A stretch of 64,000 nucleotides of DNA from Labia minor (taxonomy: Eukaryota; Arthropoda; Insecta; Dermaptera; Spongiphoridae), in the NCBI GenBank assembly GCA_963082975.1, contig OY720348.1, positions 17,351,146 through 17,415,145 on the forward strand, in the 5' to 3' direction. Of the stretch, positions 29,624 to 43,100 are shown piece after piece. Under the pieces are notes generated by a model, which did not search any database, was not told the origin of the DNA, and saw only the letters and a list, made by a program, of their open reading frames with translations. Made by a program: the position numbers and the translations under genes. Within the stretch, counting starts at the first letter, position 1. Each line of letters begins with the position of its first letter.

Positions 29624-32600
29624 CATACATACATACATACATACATACATACATACACACACACAGACATAATTCGAAAAATGGTATTTTCCGACTCAGG
29701 GAGGTCTAAAACGTCAAGATCTATCGAAATCTCGAAGTCGAAATTTTTGACGATTCCAATACTTCCCTTATACGAAGTATGCGGGAAAGTAAAAAACAAT
29801 TTAGTAAATTATTAAATGTCATTAATATCATCAAAAACGACATAAAATACGATAAAATATATTTGTATATAAAATGTATTTTTAATATATTTTCTTCTAA
29901 AATCACGAAGTAGTCTAATATTAATGGATGTCAAACAAAAACTAAGACCCAGCTGGTTCCAATTTCGACAGGAGTCAGCTGATAGTTGCCTGCTGACAGG
30001 AGCAGTGTTGTCATTTCATTTAAAAGACAGAAAATTCAAAAAGTCACGGACTTATTGACCTGCCCTCAAACACTCATTAATCTATCTACTTGTCTATTCT
30101 TCGGGACTTTACATTAGAACGGCTGGGGATATGGTTAATAAATCTAGAGGCGCTCTAGGAATAATCAGATCCACTTTACGAAGAATGAAATCACATTCAT
30201 TTTCAACATTAATTCAGTTGTACCAGTCATCTGTGCTTGGCGTTATGCTATATGGTTCCGAATTGTGGGCATTGCGTTATCCAGACATCATAGAAAGGGG
30301 ACAGACACACTTCTTCAAAACGATCTTTATTTTGGATTATGTCATCCGAGCGGAATTCGGCAGGCCGAAACTAATAGCTTTTGTCGTGAAGCATGCTATC
30401 GCATGGTTATGCAGAGTGCTTGAGATGTCCTCAGAAAGACTACCCAAAATCTCTTACAATAGATTGCTTCATCTGAGTAAGTTAGATGGGGCCAACGAAA
30501 ATTACAACTGGGTAACACAATTAAAATCCTTTTTTGAATCCAGCGAAATGACAGCCTTATGGAACTCCCAAGACGCAGACATTATTAAGTCAAACTCTGA
30601 ACAAATCCTTGATAGAATAGTGGATTTAGAATTTTCCAAAGACTTGAGGGAAATCGAGTCATCCTCATACACGCCTTTGTACCGCAGACTGGATATGATG
30701 AGAAACCATTTTATGTGGCCTAGATCCCGACTGTTTAGTTCGAGAGTGGTCGTTCAGATAAGGACAAACCAGCTGTACGTGGGAAAAAATGGATATAGGA
30801 TAGACCCAAATGAAAATTGCAGTATTTGCAATTTATTAAAAAAGGAAAACCTTTTCCACATACTGGTTGAGTGCCCTATCTACAGCCCGACCAGGGGGAA
30901 TATTTGAATAGATATTTAAATACCTGTGAGGCTGTGAACGAAAATAATTACATGGAAATTCTATTGAATGTGGGGAACGAGAGACAGATAAGCGATATTT
31001 ATCACTACATAATAACAATCCTTAGAATAAGAGGTTTTATAATTAATGAGTGAGACGGATGGTGGAATCTCTTGGCTTTTATGTGAAAACATGGACTACT
31101 GTTTATTTTCTTGTTTTTAACGTTTTTATATTTATATGAGTTTGATTTTTGTGCAATTTTTGTTAAAATGTGCGAAATTATGAAATTGTATAATTTTGTA
31201 TGTCGAATTAGGCAAAGACAAATAAATATTTATTATTATTATTATTATCTATTTGTATATATTCATATATTGTTCTATGATAATTTCATAATTGAGAGAT
31301 TTAATGTATTATTGTACGATATCATCAAAAGAGATATTCGCCTGTAGTTATTGCTGTTGGTTCTATTTCTCTTCTTAAATAGTGTGATAATAACTGCCTC
31401 CTGCCATGCTAATGACATCTTCTCCTTATTGTCTTAATAATAATAATAAATATTATTTAGAAATATAGTATACAGTAAATAGTTTTATTTATACGTTTTT
31501 ACAATTATTTTGTATAATGATTTTAATATGTTGAGTAAAGAGTTAGACGAAGGGTCATTAGTTGTTCTCCCTTGGCCTATTGTCCATATTTTGTTTTATT
31601 ATAGACACAACATAATGGACTTGCTTCTAATTACCTTTTATTTCATTCTTATTTTAACATTGAATAAATTCATTAATCTAGTATGATTTGTATGAAATTA
31701 TTTTTTTTTTGTTGTATACTGGTATAAACTTTAGATGCATACTTAGATAGTGATGTAATAATATAGTTTTAACTAAATTAAGGATAATTTCAATAAATTG
31801 ATTAATCTGAATAAAAATGTTATGCTATCAACCAATTATTTTACTTTTTATTAATAAATGTTAAAAAAAAAACAATTCAACCTTTGAACCACTTCATTAG
31901 TTAAGATAAAATTTTTATCAATATTATTCATTATTTTTTTTACAATTTATTTATTTATTTATTTTATGAATACTTGATAAAATCCAAATCTATTCTTACA
32001 GAGGTCAATAAAGTTTAATCACCTAATTCTCCTTTTCTCTATTATATTTTTTTTTTATTTTAACTCACTAAACATGAATTTGAAAAATTGCAATTTATTT
32101 ATTTTTTGTATAAAATAGAATTATATTAAAAACAAAAAAATATATTTTTTTTTGTGATTAAAGTATTTGAAAGATAAGATATATTCGAAAAATAACCTCT
32201 GTGATTTGAGATTTAACATATTACAATATATATACACACGAGGTCTGTTAAAAAGAAAAGGTGAATTTTTGAATTTTCGCGGGGTGTGTACATTTGATTA
32301 TCGAAATTTTTCATTTCGTTATGTTGGTACACATATGTTTCTCATATGTTGACATTATCAGCCATTTTGGATTAGTAGTTTGTTTTTGACAACTGAAAAA
32401 GTTAGTCACGTTTTGTATGTTCGATTTTTTACTTATCTCATCAATTGTAGCAAAACGCTTTCCTTTCATTGGTCTCTTCAGTTTTTGGAATAGGAAAAAG
32501 TCGTAGGGAGCCAAATCTGGTGAATACGGTAAATGCGATGTTTACGGTGTTGTTTTTGGTCAAAAAATCACTAACGAGCAATGATGTTTGAGCTGGTGGA

Positions 32601-33526
32601 TTATCGTGATGCAGAATCCATTATTTGTTTTTATAACGTTTTTCTCAACTTCACTTGGCGTCTGTCTCTTTGTCTGTCTGTTCGCTCTTTTGACAAATTG
32701 AAATCAATTTTTCATCATCTTTAGATTGAGATACACTTTTGAAAAATTTTATAGATATTTCAATCGATCCCCAGAAGGTATAGAAGAAATATAATTGAAT
32801 TATAATTAATTAATTGTAATTAATTAGCGATTAATTACTTTTAGTAACTAACTCCTTTTGTATTGCTCCGATTAATTTTTTTTCAACGGATTTTTAAACA
32901 TAAATATTGGTTTCAGGATAGATTTTCATTTTGAACGTATTTAAAAATATTTCATAGCATTAAAATTAATGATGAATTCTTATTAATCAGTTGTATCGCC
33001 AATGAGGAGGGGTTTCTTCCCCTCGGATGTTATAGAGAAAATATATTTTTTTTCATGCATTGTATATGTCCCCAATAGAAAGGAAACAAAACAATAGAAT
33101 ATAACCTTTTTTTAATGTATATATTTATATATATATACATTTATAAAATCTCATATTAATAAAAATTATTTATTTATAAATATAATATAATAATTATTAT
33201 TCAATAATAGCATTTACTTAACATAAATGCATAATATCAATTTTGGAAGATTAGTTTTATTCAATTTGTAAATTTTCATATAACTTCATCTTTTCTATTT
33301 CTCTTGTTATATTAAATAAATTTATCATATTAAAATTGCACTTAAAAGAATAAAATAATATAAAAATAAAAATTTTTAATAAAATCACGTTTTTCAAATG
33401 GACTAAAAAGAATAAAATAATTTTTCTATAAACCTGACAAAGTTTATGGATGAATTGCTTCATATTCAACGAAAAACGTTGGGCGCATTTAGTTCTATGC
33501 AATTAACTTCCTTTATTGAGCTATAA

Positions 33527-33558
<32 letters not shown>

Positions 33559-34706
33559 CTAAGATGCATACCACACTAAAACACTTAATTAACAATTAAC
33601 ACTATTTCTTCAAATATAATCAACCATTTTGGATTTGGTTGATAATATGTAAATTTAATAAAAATTCTTTTAAATTTTGATACATACTTTGATATAAGTA
33701 TATTACAGTGAAAAATAATAAAGGATTAATTTCTTAGCTCTTAAACTATCAATTTTATTGCATGATAAAAAAAATTTGTCAGTTTATGTGTTTAATAAAA
33801 TTTTTATTATTACAAAAATTTGACTTGATTGTGTTCATATAAATAAATTAAACTAAATGCGCCCAACGTTTTTCGTTGCATATGAAGCAATTCATCATAA
33901 ACTTTGTTAGGCTTATAGAAAAATTATTTTATTCTTTTTTATTTTGTTCATTGAAAAAACTTTATTTTATAAAAATTTTTTATATTTATATTATTCCACA
34001 ATTCCGATCGTTCGTTTCACGCAAACGTTGCATAACTTCCTTGTTAAATTCCTTTTTTTTTTAAGTAAAAAATTTCGATAATCGAATGTACACCGACCCC
34101 AAAAATTCAAAATTCAACTTTTCTTTTGAATAAACCTCGTATATATATAAATACATATTTCTGATTGCAAATTATTTATTTATAATTGATAACGAATAAT
34201 AAAATAAAAAATTTATTCTTTTTTCTAGACTCGTGAAAACCACAAAGATGAAGATACTGATAGAATATCAAATCAAGAGGCTGACAATGAAACCGGCGAT
34301 ACTGCATCCCTCTCCAGTCCTGTCACCAATAAGGAGGAATCGTTTTTTGTTTTCCCTTCACTACCTTTTCACCCCTGGAAATTACAACCCTCTGATTCAA
34401 TGTGAGTATCATTAATAATTTATCTAATCAAATCAATGAATTTGAAAAATAAAAGATTGTGAATTTATTAGTGGCATTATATTTAAATGTCAAATTACAT
34501 ATCGGGAATTGGGAATATATATATATTTTAAACCTCAACATTGATTCTTGATCACACAGACTAAGACCTAGAATACAAAATATATCCCCACATAAATAAA
34601 AACTCTTGGAAATAGCGTCGAAACTCGAGACAAATCTTACAATAAAACGTGAAAATAACCCGGAAATAACTTTACACAATAATAATAATTTCACAGAAAC
34701 CTAAAC

Positions 34707-34760
<54 letters not shown>

Positions 34761-37700
34761 ATATCTTTATAGAATATCTAATAAATTAATAAAAAAAATT
34801 TTTTATAAAAATGCCCTAAAAAAGAGAAAATAAAATATTAATTAAACATTAAATATTATCCTTTACATATGAACATATGTAAGTAGTAGGTAAAGAATTT
34901 AATATTATTATATGGGCCCCACACTTTTTTGATGGGCATATGTAAAGGATAATATTCAAGGTTTAATTAATATATTTTATTTTTTATTAAATTAATGAAG
35001 ATAAAATGAATGAAATGTGAAATTAAAGATTATAATAGAATAGATTGGTGAGGATGAAAGAATGGTTAGGGAATTAATATTTTATAGAAATTGATTAAAG
35101 TTCAAATAAAATTTATCATCATTCTTCACTTTCAAATCAAAATATACACACACATTGGTAAATATTTTAGAAAAAGATTTATCTAAATATAAAAAAATAA
35201 ATGAAAAATTGAATTGTAATAATAATAATAATATGAATATGAATATTTATATGTGAACTAGGAAAATATTTATCTCTCGTTTTATTTTTAATGTAAAAAG
35301 TGAAATGTTGAAAGGTGGTGGAACGTTTCGTATATTTGTTCAACATGAAAAAATATTTAAGATTCAGATTCTATTCCTAGGTTTGAAAAATAACTCTATC
35401 CATCTCCTTTTCAATTTTTTTTTTCTTCTAGTCAATGTTGAGGAATGAAATGGAAACAAAAAAAAAATCAATTTAATTTATTTTTTTAATGTAAAAATTA
35501 AACGAGAAGTTATTTATGAAAAAATTAATGAATTTTAAGTAAACATTAAATTAAATAAACATAACTAAACAACGTTAATTAATTTTTAATTGTTAATTGA
35601 ATTATTTTCATAATTCACATATATATTATATTATTGTTAATTTAATATATATAAATATCTGTGAGTAAATTTAAAAAATCTGGAGTGTCTCCACTCGTCT
35701 ATCTCGCAAATTTGAATTGGATTAATTAACATGTATTATATTTAAATTAAATTTAATTCAAATTATAAATTAAAATTAATAAATAAAGGCGCTCTTCGCA
35801 CCTAGACAGGGGCAGAGTAATACATAGTAATTTGTTGAAAGTTGTATGCGAAAGGTATTAATTCATTTTAATTCAATCAGTATATTAAAATATTCATTTC
35901 CACGACGGGGTTCAGTGTAGGTATATAACTCCTTTCTTGATCACTTTTTAGTAGTATATCTTCTTAATTAAATTATTAATTGTTTATATACCATATTAAT
36001 AATGATAACACGTCTTTTTATTTTCTGAAAATTTCTGTAAAGATGTCCTCAGAAAAATAAACATGGTTTAATAAACCAATGTTTAATTTATATCATCATA
36101 GGACATATTAGAACTTAAAATAAAAATTTAAATATTATAAACATTCTTTGTATGAAAATTTCTAGAATTATATTGAGTGTCAACTTCTTAATGGAGCGTA
36201 CATACACACACTAATACACACACACACAGACATTTTACTCAACCCTAGTGAAAATGACTTAGGGACCTTCAAAACGTATAAAAACATCAAAATCTCGACA
36301 TCGAAAATTTTCGTGAGCCAAACATGCGCTAGTTTAATAAATATTATTTATTAATTTTAATTTATAATTTAATTAATAAATTTAATTAAAATATAATATA
36401 TGTTAATTAATCCAATTCAAATTTGCGAGATAGTCGAGTGGAGACACGCCAGCTTATTTTCTTTATTAACACTTATTTTTATTTATTTTTTTCAGTGAGA
36501 GTTTATCAGAAACGGATATAGAGGTAATTTCGTATAAATATATATTTACTTAAATCATAATTAATATAATTTTTTTAAATTTTACTAACCAATGGAAAAA
36601 TCTTGTTTTTTATTAATAGTATTATTATTATTATTATTAATTTATGGTAATAAGAATTTTTCTTTCAATGAAATAATATAATTTTATTAAAATTATAAAC
36701 CTTCTTTCTCATCATTAACATTCTTCTTTTTAATAAACAATTTTATAATTAAATCTATTCATTAATTTAATTTTTTACACTTTCACCTTGTCCTCTTTGA
36801 GTTGTTTATTTTTCCCCTTTCAACATATTCATTTATTATTATTTTTTTTATTTACCACATTTCCTGTTTCTATTTTTTCTTATTCATCTTCATGAAAAAA
36901 CCGAATCTTTACTAAATTTTAACCTATTATTTTAAGATTGTGGCTATTTATAAATACAGTATGTATATGTAAATCTAGAATTATTTATTATATTACTATT
37001 AATAAAAATATTATTATAAATACTGCTACCTCAGTCATTGGTTGGTGGTGGTGGTGAGAATTAGGATAATAAAATTTCTTCTCTTATCTAGGAGGGCATG
37101 TCAATAAATCCGTGACTTTTTCAATTTCCCGTCTCTTAAATAAAATAGCAACACTGCTCTTGTCAGCAGGTAACTATCATCTAACTCCTGTCGAAATTGG
37201 AGCTCGAGATTTTATTTTTTGTATGTTATCCATTAATAGCAGACTACCTCGTGATTGAAAAAGAAAATGGAAAAAAGTGAATTTCTATGAAAATCCATGA
37301 ATTGGGATACCAATTTCTCCCTCATCCGCCCTATTCTTCGGATTTAGCTCCGAGTGACTATTCCTTGTTTCCAATCCTGAAGAAATGGCTCGGCGGAAAG
37401 AGATTGGAATCCATCGATGAAATCATCACACAAACAAATACGTATTTTGATGTCGTTTACAAATCTTATTTTTTGGAAGGGATAAAAAATTGGAGAAACG
37501 TTGGACGAAGAGTATAGAGCTCAAAAGAAAAAGAAAATAATTTTTTATCCAAAAACCGGTATTAATAGCAGACTACCCTGTGATTTGAAAAGAAAATGGG
37601 AAAATACGAGAGACGAAACAGCAGTTAAAACATTGGGTTTCTCGGAGTGATTAGGCACCAAAGGTGTCCTCGACCAATCTTATTTTTTCGAGGGGATAAA

Positions 37701-40102
37701 AAATTGTGATAACGAAGTGTAAGAGCTCCAAAGAGGTTACGTTGAAAAATAAAATAATTTTTTATCCAAAAACCTGCGTTTCATTCATTCAAAAAGTCAT
37801 GGACTTATTGACCTGTCCTATTATTATTATTATTATTATTAATTGTGTGGTAAAGTGATTATCGCTGACCAGACAGCAATTTACTATTAAATGGGTACAA
37901 TAACTACAAGCATTTAAGAAAAGCATTTTTACTATATGAGTTATTATTATTTTATAGTTATATACCAATCTTTGGTACTGTATATAAAAATAGCCAAACA
38001 GTTATTTTAATTTATTATATTATATACATGTATGTTTGTTTGTTTTTAGAAACGCTATTCAGTTTTGAGTATGTGTTTTAAAAATGATAAACAGACTCTG
38101 CATGTTCGCTTGGATCGACTGAAAAAACAAAAAGAACAGGCAGAGATGAATGCTGAGAGTGAAATTAAAGTTTTAAGAGATACGATAAATGTAAGATTTT
38201 TTTTTTATTTATATATTATATATAAGAACCCTATTTTGATAAATCTTGTAAAACAGTTTAACGATAGTTGCTTTGAAATGATTCAATAAAAAAAAAAAAA
38301 AATTGTAAAAATATCTAAACCCAATATTGAACTTTAAACTTTCAAAAACATATTTTTTAACAAAGGGGTAGAGGGGGGGCAATATCACGTGTATGGCTTT
38401 TAATGATTAATGATTTACGATATTTGCGTCGTTTCTGAAAGGCTTTATATATATTGATATATTTTCTAAGGTTTTATAGTAGAGAGGGATGAAACCCGCT
38501 AATTTTATTATTCTATTATTATTATTATTACTACTATTATTATTTTTAGGGATTACGATATCATTATCAAGATTCAAACTTTCTTCAAATGATTGGTGAA
38601 TTGGAATCCCAAATAGAATTTCTTCAAAACAGCATTAATTTTGTCGGTAATTCTGCAGAGGTATATATTTCATCTATCTATAATTTACAATCCTAGATTT
38701 TTTTTATAATTAAAATTTATATTTATTAATTAATTTGAATGTCACAACTTTTTATTATAAAATTTAATTACAAAGAACACAATTTTTTTTCCCCTCCAAT
38801 TTCTTTGATTTTAATTTTTTGTTTTTAACAATATCAAGTCTTATTATATATTTAGTAAATGGTTCACCGAGCCGCGGCTCGGTCATTAAAAATCAATTTA
38901 GAGGGTCTACCCAAAACCGAAATACATGGCAAGGGGTCTACGACACAAAAAAGTTTGGGAACCTATGATTTAGAGATAAAACTAACATTTCAGTTATGCT
39001 GATATTATACTTTTCTTAGGTCATACCTGGTCAAGCCGCCGCTCGGTCATTACTATTTTGTATTCAAAGAAGTGCTTTCTGACGTAGTTGATGACGTCAT
39101 TTAAATTTCTTATTTTAAATTAAGATAAAGCTAATAAAGATGATTTTTCCCGAGGCTGAAACCAATACAGATCGATTTTTCTTTATAAAAATTATGGTGT
39201 GAATTTCAAAAAAAAAAAATCCTTCGAGCGGTTTAATATATCAAAAATACAAATATATTTAGGATATATATACAATTTAATAAGATAATAATATAAACCT
39301 GGGAAACGGCATAATAACAATTATGGTTTGCAAATTGTGAATAAAAAGGATTGTTTTATGTACAAGAAGCCAAAATGTTCAGATGGGGTGGGGACTTAAC
39401 CTATTCCATCATTGATAATCATAAAAATATGAAAAACTATTGTAATATAAATATAATTATTAGCGTTTATATAATAATAAAATTTTCTATATAATTCATA
39501 TTTAATTAAAAAATCAAGTTTAGAATAAATACGATTAAATTGTACAATGATTCATTAGTTATGGATGTTTATATATATATATATATATACATATTACAAA
39601 ATGTACTACTACGGCAATTGCATATAATTATTATATTCATTTTATTTGATTGACCATAATATTACATTTTTCACATAAAAATTATCATCAATTATTTTGA
39701 TTAATTTCTAAATAATAAAATGATATATTATTTATTCAAAATTTTATAGATTTTCTGACGTCAATCATAAAGATGTTTAAATTGCATTTAATCTAAATTT
39801 AACATACTAATATTGTAATATGAATACCCAAGGTTGAATTATTATTTAAGTCGGCTTCCCATAAAGACGTATTGATTCTATCTATCAGCAAGTGTTTCTC
39901 ACACATTTAGGACATTCATATTTTAATTTTGCTTACGTATATATTGACGACATAAGGTACAGGAGCAAATGATCTGTTTGGGATCTGTTTTGTTTTATTT
40001 TTTATTTATTTTTTTTTTATTGATTTTCTTTTAAAACAAGCTTAAAAAATTATAATATCTAGAAGAATTAATAAATATCTTCAGATGATTGATAAATATA
40101 TG

Positions 40103-40134
<32 letters not shown>

Positions 40135-43100
40135 CACGAAGTTTAATTTGTTCAAAAGAAAAGGTGAATTATGAATTATTGCGAAAAGTATTTATTTATT
40201 CATAAATATCTATTTTGTCCTCTTCAAAGTAATTCCCTTGAGATATAAATGCACTTCTAAAAGGTGCTTTTCGGTATGGCCATCAGCTCGTACTTCGGTT
40301 CTGACTTTATCTCATCAATTGTGGCAAAACGCTTTCCTTTCATTTGTATTTTCAGTTTTGGGAGTAGGAAAAACTCGTAGGGAGCCAAATCTGGTGAATA
40401 CGGAGCATGATTACGGTGTTGTTTTTGGCCAAAAAATCACGAACAAGCAATGATATGTGAGCTGATACATTATCGCGATGATTTGTTTTTCCACAATTCC
40501 GATCGTTAGAGTCGTATTGCTTCACGCAAACATTACATAACTTCCTTGTAGTATTCCTTATTAACAGTACGACCTTTTGGCAAGAACTCATGATGCACCA
40601 CGCCATTGTAATCGAAGAAAACAGTGAGCAAAACCCTCACATTTGATACCACTTAAACAATTTTTTTGAGACAAAGTAGATTCGCCAGAGAATACCACAA
40701 TCAACATTTTTAGTGCGTTGGAGCACTTTATTCTATTTTTAACGCAATATTTAATACAGATTCTTTGATCCATTTTTTTAAAGTAAAAAATCGAAGAACA
40801 CACAAAAACGTGACTAAGTTTTTCAGTTGTCAAAAATAAACTACTAATCCAAAATGGTTGATAATGTCAACATATGAGAAATTTATGTGTACCAACATAA
40901 AAAAATTCGATAATCGAATGTACACAGCCTGCAAAAATTTAAAATGCACCTTTTCTTTTGAACATACCTCGTGTATACGTATATACGTACATACACAATA
41001 ATAATAAAATCATATTAATATAGTTGTTTTTTAAAATGTTTGAATTGAAGCTTTTAGGAAGTGTTCGTCAAGAGATGAAAGTATCTCATGTGGTGGATAC
41101 CATGTTCGCACATGTGGATAATTTAAAACGCCTTCGAGAAAAAGATCAGACTGAACTTGAAGAAGTCAAGTAAGTAATGTAAAATACTTACATAAAATTA
41201 ATATATCTTATATTAAAATAAAAAGTGATATATAAAATATAAAAATAAAACAAGAGTTAATCTTGTTTTCGATTCAATCTTATTGATAGTTTGGAAGAGA
41301 TTGACTAGGAATGGACAAAAATGAAATAATTTATAGTTTATTAAGTGACATACCGTAATTACAAATACAAATTCAAATTTAAATAAATATTTTTAAATAT
41401 TCCACATAAATCTTAATTGCTATACGAAGTAGTATTAAATTGAAGAAGATGGAGAGAGGAGGAAACTAACTTAGACCAGAAAACAAAATTTTCAAAAAGA
41501 GTTTAGTAAGCCAGTTGATACTTCCACGAACCTTTAATCATTGTCATTTCATTTTATAAACATTAAGTTAGTTTTTCCCCATAATTATTTATTTTTTTTT
41601 TTGAAAAATTGGACAAAGTTGGTTTTCCTTCAAGACAATTATATATTTATACATAATAATAAGGAAATAAATTTAAAAGAAAGAAAATAAAAAAATTATG
41701 ATTTCATAATAGCATAATAGATTAGGAGTCAGCAGGAAAAATAGAGGGTTTAGAAATAAAACTCTTTCTCCCCCCTCCTCACTAATGACGACGTTTCGGT
41801 TCCATATCAGGACCTTCTTCATGACTTTGGTTTTGTTATGGTCCAATATATTTACTAATTAGCCAAAATGAACATAAATTTATTTCATAATTTTTACTGT
41901 CGAAAGAAGTGTAATTAAATATCAAGGCATAAAAGAAATAAATATTCTGTATAACAAATAAATTAATAGTAAAAAAGATGTAAATAATTTAATGAGATTC
42001 AGTAAAAAAAAATTTTTTTGAAATAATCGTAATAATAAGAAGAAATTAAGATCATGGAAACCGCAGTTAACTTGATGAAATGCCGCATATGACTTCCACA
42101 ACCACATTTGCCCATGCTTTGATATATTTCGTTGAAATGTTGTAATGTGAGCCTTTGAATAAAAAAAAAAAAGTGCAATTATTAATTAACCAATCTTAAA
42201 AATATGAGCCCAAGTTGTTTTCTTCCATTCAATTTCGTTATTATTTTATACAGTTTAGACATAATTTTGTTCAAAATAGACAGGCAACTAAAAAATATCA
42301 CGTTAGTGTCGTTTTAGTAGTATAAGTGTTTAGAACTAATAAGTAATATAGGAAAAACCTTTAATATCCATTTTTCTGAGTTTTCATTTAAATTGCATCA
42401 ATCATCCAGGGGAATGATATCCATTTTTACTCCCTCAAGCTAGAACAATAACAATGTCTAGATTTATCAAAAGCTTTGTCTAAAAATGTAAAATAATATA
42501 CATATCACTTTAAACAATTAATTATATCTTTAATTTCAGACGTACTTTAGTGTCTATTCAAGACACAAAGGAATTACCAGGACCGAGGACTTCTCATATC
42601 ACACAGCGACAGGTATAATTTTCATTTTTATTTTATTGATACGATGTTGTTGATCCTTGTGTTCGTTGTACTGAATGTGAAACCCAAACATTTCGTCCAG
42701 TAGAGCTTATCTTCTATTAATCAACAGAGGAGGGCGAGTATTGCCGCCATGCCCAGGCCTCCTTCCTCGTTATCATCTCTCTCCGAGACTTCTTCAGAAC
42801 CAACACGAATTTGGACCAATTCGGTTTCCCCATTAATTGTTAGTAAGATTTGTAAAATATTTCAAATTCTCTTTAAAAAGGATTTTTTTTTTTTGTTTTA
42901 ACAAATATACTGTATATTTTTTTTATTTTTCTATTTACATAACACACTATTCTTCAACTTATTTATTTTTTTAATTTTTATTCTTTTTCTTCTTACAATA
43001 CTGAATTCTGAATAATGACTTTGTGAGATTTATGTATTTACGATTTAAATATTCACAAATATAACCCATGGTCTTGGCATTTTCTAAACATTTATCATCT

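Noticed and set aside
29373..29815. Several open frames of MYVCMYV/HTYIHTYI type on both strands
   Set aside because: Direct translations of the (CATA)n microsatellite; no non-repeat coding content.
34233..34415. 60-codon Met-initiated frame over exon 2
   Set aside because: A different frame from the one that splices consistently with exon 3; it reads across the donor.
42839..42848. GTAAGA as donor of IRAG-like exon 8
   Set aside because: Using it puts a stop codon six codons into the next exon; GTTAGT four bases earlier keeps the frame.
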